Part shown: piece after piece, positions 6,554-9,012 of the stretch
Position numbering within the stretch: the first letter of the stretch is position 1
How the letters are laid out: the number at the start of each line of letters is the position of its first letter
NCBI GenBank assembly: GCA_035528275.1
Contig: DATKYV010000277.1
Location: 1-9,012 of the forward strand
Direction: 5' to 3'
From: DATKYV01 sp035528275
GTDB lineage: Bacteria > Acidobacteriota > Terriglobia > UBA7540
Length of the DNA: 9,012 bases
Position numbers and translations under genes: made by a program
The notes under the pieces: generated by a model
The model's database searches: none
Told to the model about the DNA's origin: nothing
Seen by the model: only the letters and a program-made list of their open reading frames with translations

Positions 6554-7795
6554 ATGAGATTCGTTGCTGCGATTATTGCGAGCTTGCTTGTGGCCGCGAG
6601 CCTTTCCGCCGCTCCCACGCCTGAAAGCACCTGCATCACCTGCCACTCGATGCTCGATGGCAAGCTCGCTGACCCCGTCAAGAAATTCGAATCCGCCGTC
6701 CATCGCCAGGTGGGCCTGAGCTGCGCGGATTGTCATGGCGGGAACCCGGCCGACGAATCCATGGACTCGATGAGCCCGGCGAAAGGATTCCGCGGCGTGC
6801 CGCGCAAAACTCAGGTGCCGGAATTTTGCGCCCGGTGCCATTCCGACATTGCCTACATGCACCGCTTCGACCCCAAGATGCGAGCCGACCAATTGAGCCA
6901 GTACCTGACCAGCGTGCACGGCAAGCGGTTGAAACAGGGCGACACGAAGGTGGCGGTGTGCGTGGATTGCCACGGCGTTCACAACATCCTGCCCGCCTCC
7001 GACACCCGCTCCCCGGTCTATCCCGTCAACATCGCCTCGACGTGCGCGCGCTGTCACGCCAGCGAAGAGCACATGCGCAGCTACAACATTCCCACGGACC
7101 AAGTGTCCAGCTACGAAAAGAGCGTCCACGCGGAAATCCTCGCCCAGGGCGATACGGCCGCGCCGACCTGCGCTACCTGTCATGGCAACCACGGCGCAAC
7201 GCCGCCCGGAGTGAGCTCGGTGGCCAATGTCTGCGGCACCTGCCACGTTTTCTTCGAGCAGCTCTTTAACAAGAGCCCTCATCAGCCGGCCTTCGCCGCC
7301 ATGGGCCTGCCCGGCTGCGTCCAGTGCCATTCCAACCATGAGATCGTGAAACCCTCCGACGACTGGGTAGGAGTCGGCCAGGATTCCGTTTGCGCCACGT
7401 GCCATTCGCAAGGCGATAAGGGGTACACGGGGGCACAGAAGATAGCCGGCGACCTCGCCAACCTCAAGACTCGCCTGGCTCGCGCCGAGGAGATTCTCAA
7501 CACCGCGGAACGCTCCGGCATGGAAGTCTCGAGCGCCAAGGTGGAACTCGGCTCCGCCCACGAAGCGCTCGTCAAGGCTCGCGTCAACGTTCACGCTTTC
7601 GACGATGCGGAAGTCCAGAAACTCACCGACGAGGGCGCACAGGTATCGGAAAAGGCTTACCAAGCCGGCGTGGCGGCGCTCAACGAGCGCGACGTCCGGC
7701 GCAAGGGACTAGGCGTATCTCTCATCGCCATCGTCCTCGCCATCAGCGGTCTGTACCTGAAGATCCGTCAGATCGAGTCCCGCCCCAAGACTTAG
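6554..7795 (+). CDS. Nonahaem cytochrome c with C-terminal membrane anchor
   Basis: The 413-residue exported cytochrome probably accepts electrons from the Rieske/b complex and passes them on in the periplasm (inference). Residues 1-20 are a Sec signal ending 'ASLSAA'. Nine CXXCH motifs start at Cys27, 57, 92, 136, 164, 206, 227, 255 and 280. After the first motif, the haem region reads as four diheme units. Each begins with an S-x-H that may supply a distal ligand: 'SAVH' (48-50), 'SVH' (120-122), 'SVH' (190-192) and 'SPH' (241-243). Residues 292-380 lack haem motifs and look helical, Ala/Glu/Lys-rich and possibly coiled-coil. A single membrane segment at about 385-403 precedes a short basic tail. 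The ATG has GGAAAG 9 bases upstream. It belongs to the broad cytochrome c3/multihaem class; no specific named homologue is claimed. It is the last gene of the cluster. Confidence 0.9.
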   Translation: MRFVAAIIASLLVAASLSAAPTPESTCITCHSMLDGKLADPVKKFESAVHRQVGLSCADCHGGNPADESMDSMSPAKGFRGVPRKTQVPEFCARCHSDIAYMHRFDPKMRADQLSQYLTSVHGKRLKQGDTKVAVCVDCHGVHNILPASDTRSPVYPVNIASTCARCHASEEHMRSYNIPTDQVSSYEKSVHAEILAQGDTAAPTCATCHGNHGATPPGVSSVANVCGTCHVFFEQLFNKSPHQPAFAAMGLPGCVQCHSNHEIVKPSDDWVGVGQDSVCATCHSQGDKGYTGAQKIAGDLANLKTRLARAEEILNTAERSGMEVSSAKVELGSAHEALVKARVNVHAFDDAEVQKLTDEGAQVSEKAYQAGVAALNERDVRRKGLGVSLIAIVLAISGLYLKIRQIESRPKT

Positions 7796-7815
7796 ATTCC
7801 AACCGAATGCACCGC

Positions 7816-7831
7816 CGGGAATACCCGTTTT
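7816..7831 (+). terminator. Possible short terminator of the cytochrome cluster
   Basis: CGGG-AATA-CCCG (7816-7827) is followed at once by TTTT, 21 bases after the nonahaem stop. The stem has only four base pairs, so termination efficiency is doubtful, but position and form are right. Confidence 0.3.
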
Positions 7832-7900
7832 GCGGAGCGCGACGCTTCGGGCGCCCCCAATCCGCCGCGTTCTTATTTGGAAGGACGAAGAAACAGACTG

Positions 7901-7924
7901 AAAACGAGCCCGGCGCGCGACCGG
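7901..7924 (-). terminator. Possible weak terminator of the minus-strand secreted-protein gene
   Basis: On the minus strand, CCGG-N7-CCGG (7924-7910) is followed 5 bases later by TTTT (7904-7901), about 30 bases past the stop of the gene ending at 7955. The stem is only four base pairs, so this is a weak candidate. Confidence 0.2.
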
Positions 7925-7954
7925 CGTGTCAATTAGCCATAGCTCGGCGGGGAT

Positions 7955-9012
7955 TCAATAGACAGACGTCTTTGTACACGAGCCGTCGCCGTAGCGCGCA
8001 TACTTCCTGCCGCCGACAATCAAATCGCCTCTCGACCGCGAATATCCGAACTGGGACGTTTTCCCATTGGGATAGGTGACGCTGACCATTCCCTGGGTTT
8101 CGTTTCCCTCGGCGGTCCACCGGGCTGACCCACCCCCTTCACCGTAGGCCGTTCCTGCGTCTCCGCTGCTGTAGATGTTCTGGCTTTCGCTGTATCTACC
8201 GTCGCTGCACAGGTTGATGTAGCGCTCGCTCGAGCCGAAGCTGGACGAGCTGATGTAGAAGTACTGCCCGGCGAGGAACTCGAGGACCGGCGGCGCTTGC
8301 GGCTGGGTAAAGCTCAGGCTGGCTCCCAGAGCGTCGACGCGCGGCTTCAGGCCGGCGTACTTCTCTTCCGTGGTCAGGCCCACCACCAGCGCGCCGTCGC
8401 CGAAGGGCGTAGGGATGCCGATGACGCGGGCGCGGATGCGCGCGCCGTCCTGGGCAACGCCCGCCAATTCACCCGCCAGACCGCGTGAGCTGCCGGCCGA
8501 AAATTCCTGAAGTTGCGCCGTGGGCATTAATTGCAGACCTTCTTCCTGCAACCCCTCCTGGTAACCTTCCGCCATGCTCTGAATGTTGGTGCGCCGCATG
8601 AAGCGAACGATCATCAAGCCGGGCTCGGTGTCCGAGGCGAGAAGTAGCACCTGCTTGCGGTCGACAACTTTCCACGCCTGCGGAACCACGAAGCTCACTC
8701 CCCAAGGCTCGTGATTGTAGCGGCGCCCTCCCGCAGAACTCGCCGGCGCCGCGCCGGGAGTTTTTCCCGCCGATGATCCGCGCGCCAGCGGATTGGCAGC
8801 CGCTGCCGGCCCCCGGATCAACGCGGCGCCCCCGGTGTTCCGGAGCGCGGCGAATAGATCGTCGCCAGCGCCACTAGCCTTGAGTCTTGACGCGAGGGCC
8901 GGCGTGAGGCTGAAGGCAGCCCCGCGCTCACCAACCAGTTCCGCCACGCGGCGGCTGGGCACACCGCCTTCGAGAAGTTGAAAGACCTCCGCCTCCGTCA
9001 GACCACGCCCGC
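7955..9012 (-). CDS. Uncharacterised three-part protein (5' end beyond right edge)
   Basis: The frame is open from the right edge (first full codon 9010-9008) to TGA at 7957-7955, 352 codons including the stop. A GTG at 8962 could start it, but the 16 residues before that still match the domain, so the true start is outside. Part 1 ('LTEAEVFQLLEGGVPSRRVA', to about residue 57) resembles a short helical motif I recall from acidobacterial secreted proteins, 'GVpsxRVAxLVxERG'. A low-complexity Ala/Pro/Gly linker follows to about residue 95. Part 2 (about 98-235) begins 'WGVSFVVPQAWKVV' and looks like a PsbP/DcrB-type domain. Part 3 (about 243-351) begins 'LAGQYFYISSSS' and has 'DGRYSES' and 'LIVGGRKYAR', like a small beta-barrel, lipocalin-style domain. 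The function is unknown. An extracytoplasmic location is likely, but no signal peptide is visible because the N-terminus is missing. Confidence 0.82.
   Translation of the reverse strand, partial: GRGLTEAEVFQLLEGGVPSRRVAELVGERGAAFSLTPALASRLKASGAGDDLFAALRNTGGAALIRGPAAAANPLARGSSAGKTPGAAPASSAGGRRYNHEPWGVSFVVPQAWKVVDRKQVLLLASDTEPGLMIVRFMRRTNIQSMAEGYQEGLQEEGLQLMPTAQLQEFSAGSSRGLAGELAGVAQDGARIRARVIGIPTPFGDGALVVGLTTEEKYAGLKPRVDALGASLSFTQPQAPPVLEFLAGQYFYISSSSFGSSERYINLCSDGRYSESQNIYSSGDAGTAYGEGGGSARWTAEGNETQGMVSVTYPNGKTSQFGYSRSRGDLIVGGRKYARYGDGSCTKTSVY

Noticed and set aside
5529..6557. 342-codon plus-strand frame overlapping cytochrome b
   Set aside because: The overlapping frame encodes unmistakable cytochrome b. 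This one is Arg/His/Pro-rich shadow sequence without a family or ribosome site.
6440..7663. 407-codon open frame on the minus strand opposite the nonahaem gene
   Set aside because: It lies antisense to a gene with nine haem motifs and a signal peptide. Its translation is low-complexity Ala/Gly/Val/His text typical of GC-rich shadow frames.
3033..7795. Idea that the cluster is a nitrite reductase (Nrf) or periplasmic nitrate reductase operon
   Set aside because: The NapC/NirT-like first gene suggests it, but no NrfA-type CXXCK haem site and no molybdopterin subunit is present, while Rieske and cytochrome b are.

Overview
The window is GC-rich bacterial DNA. Its gene content fits a soil or sediment member of the Acidobacteriota or a similar multihaem-cytochrome-rich phylum (inference). 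The evidence is a tandem universal stress protein, a Rieske/cytochrome b pair embedded among multihaem c-type cytochromes, a TPR-type lipoprotein start containing 'LGNFHRTVSTNSPDAQHFFD', and a secreted three-part protein with an N-terminal 'LTEAEVFQLLEGGVPSRRVA' motif. No mobile element, CRISPR array, rRNA or tRNA was found.

Layout. The left edge (1-213, minus) holds the N-terminal part of a lipoprotein that runs off the window. After about 370 non-coding bases comes an unrecognised 248-residue protein (588-1334, plus). It converges on a two-domain universal stress protein (1385-2266, minus). Just upstream of that gene on the same strand lies a small, possibly decayed ORF interrupted by an in-frame TGA (2273-2539). 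A non-coding stretch (about 2540-3032) separates this from the main feature, a five-gene plus-strand cluster (3033-7795). A 160-base convergent gap then precedes a minus-strand secreted-type protein (7955-9012) that is cut by the right edge.

The central cluster encodes, in order: a membrane-anchored NapC/NirT-like hexahaem cytochrome; a 71-residue monohaem cytochrome; a Rieske [2Fe-2S] protein with a Tat-like anchor; a seven-helix cytochrome b fusing the b6 and subunit-IV parts; and a nonahaem cytochrome with a C-terminal membrane anchor. Together they offer sixteen c-haem motifs, two b-haem sites and one Rieske cluster. No cytochrome c1 or f gene is present. The simplest reading is a non-canonical quinol-oxidising Rieske/cytochrome b complex whose c1/f role is taken by multihaem proteins. 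It would connect the quinone pool to periplasmic electron carriers or acceptors (inference). Features of the Rieske and b subunits, namely a Gly at the usual Ser of box II and no Cys at the haem c_i position, suggest a low-potential, possibly menaquinol-linked variant.

This arrangement belongs to known families and is not unprecedented as a concept. The points worth a second look are the exact subunit combination, the CX3CH haem site, the repeat architecture of the nonahaem protein, and the two unrecognised proteins at 588-1334 and 7955-9012.
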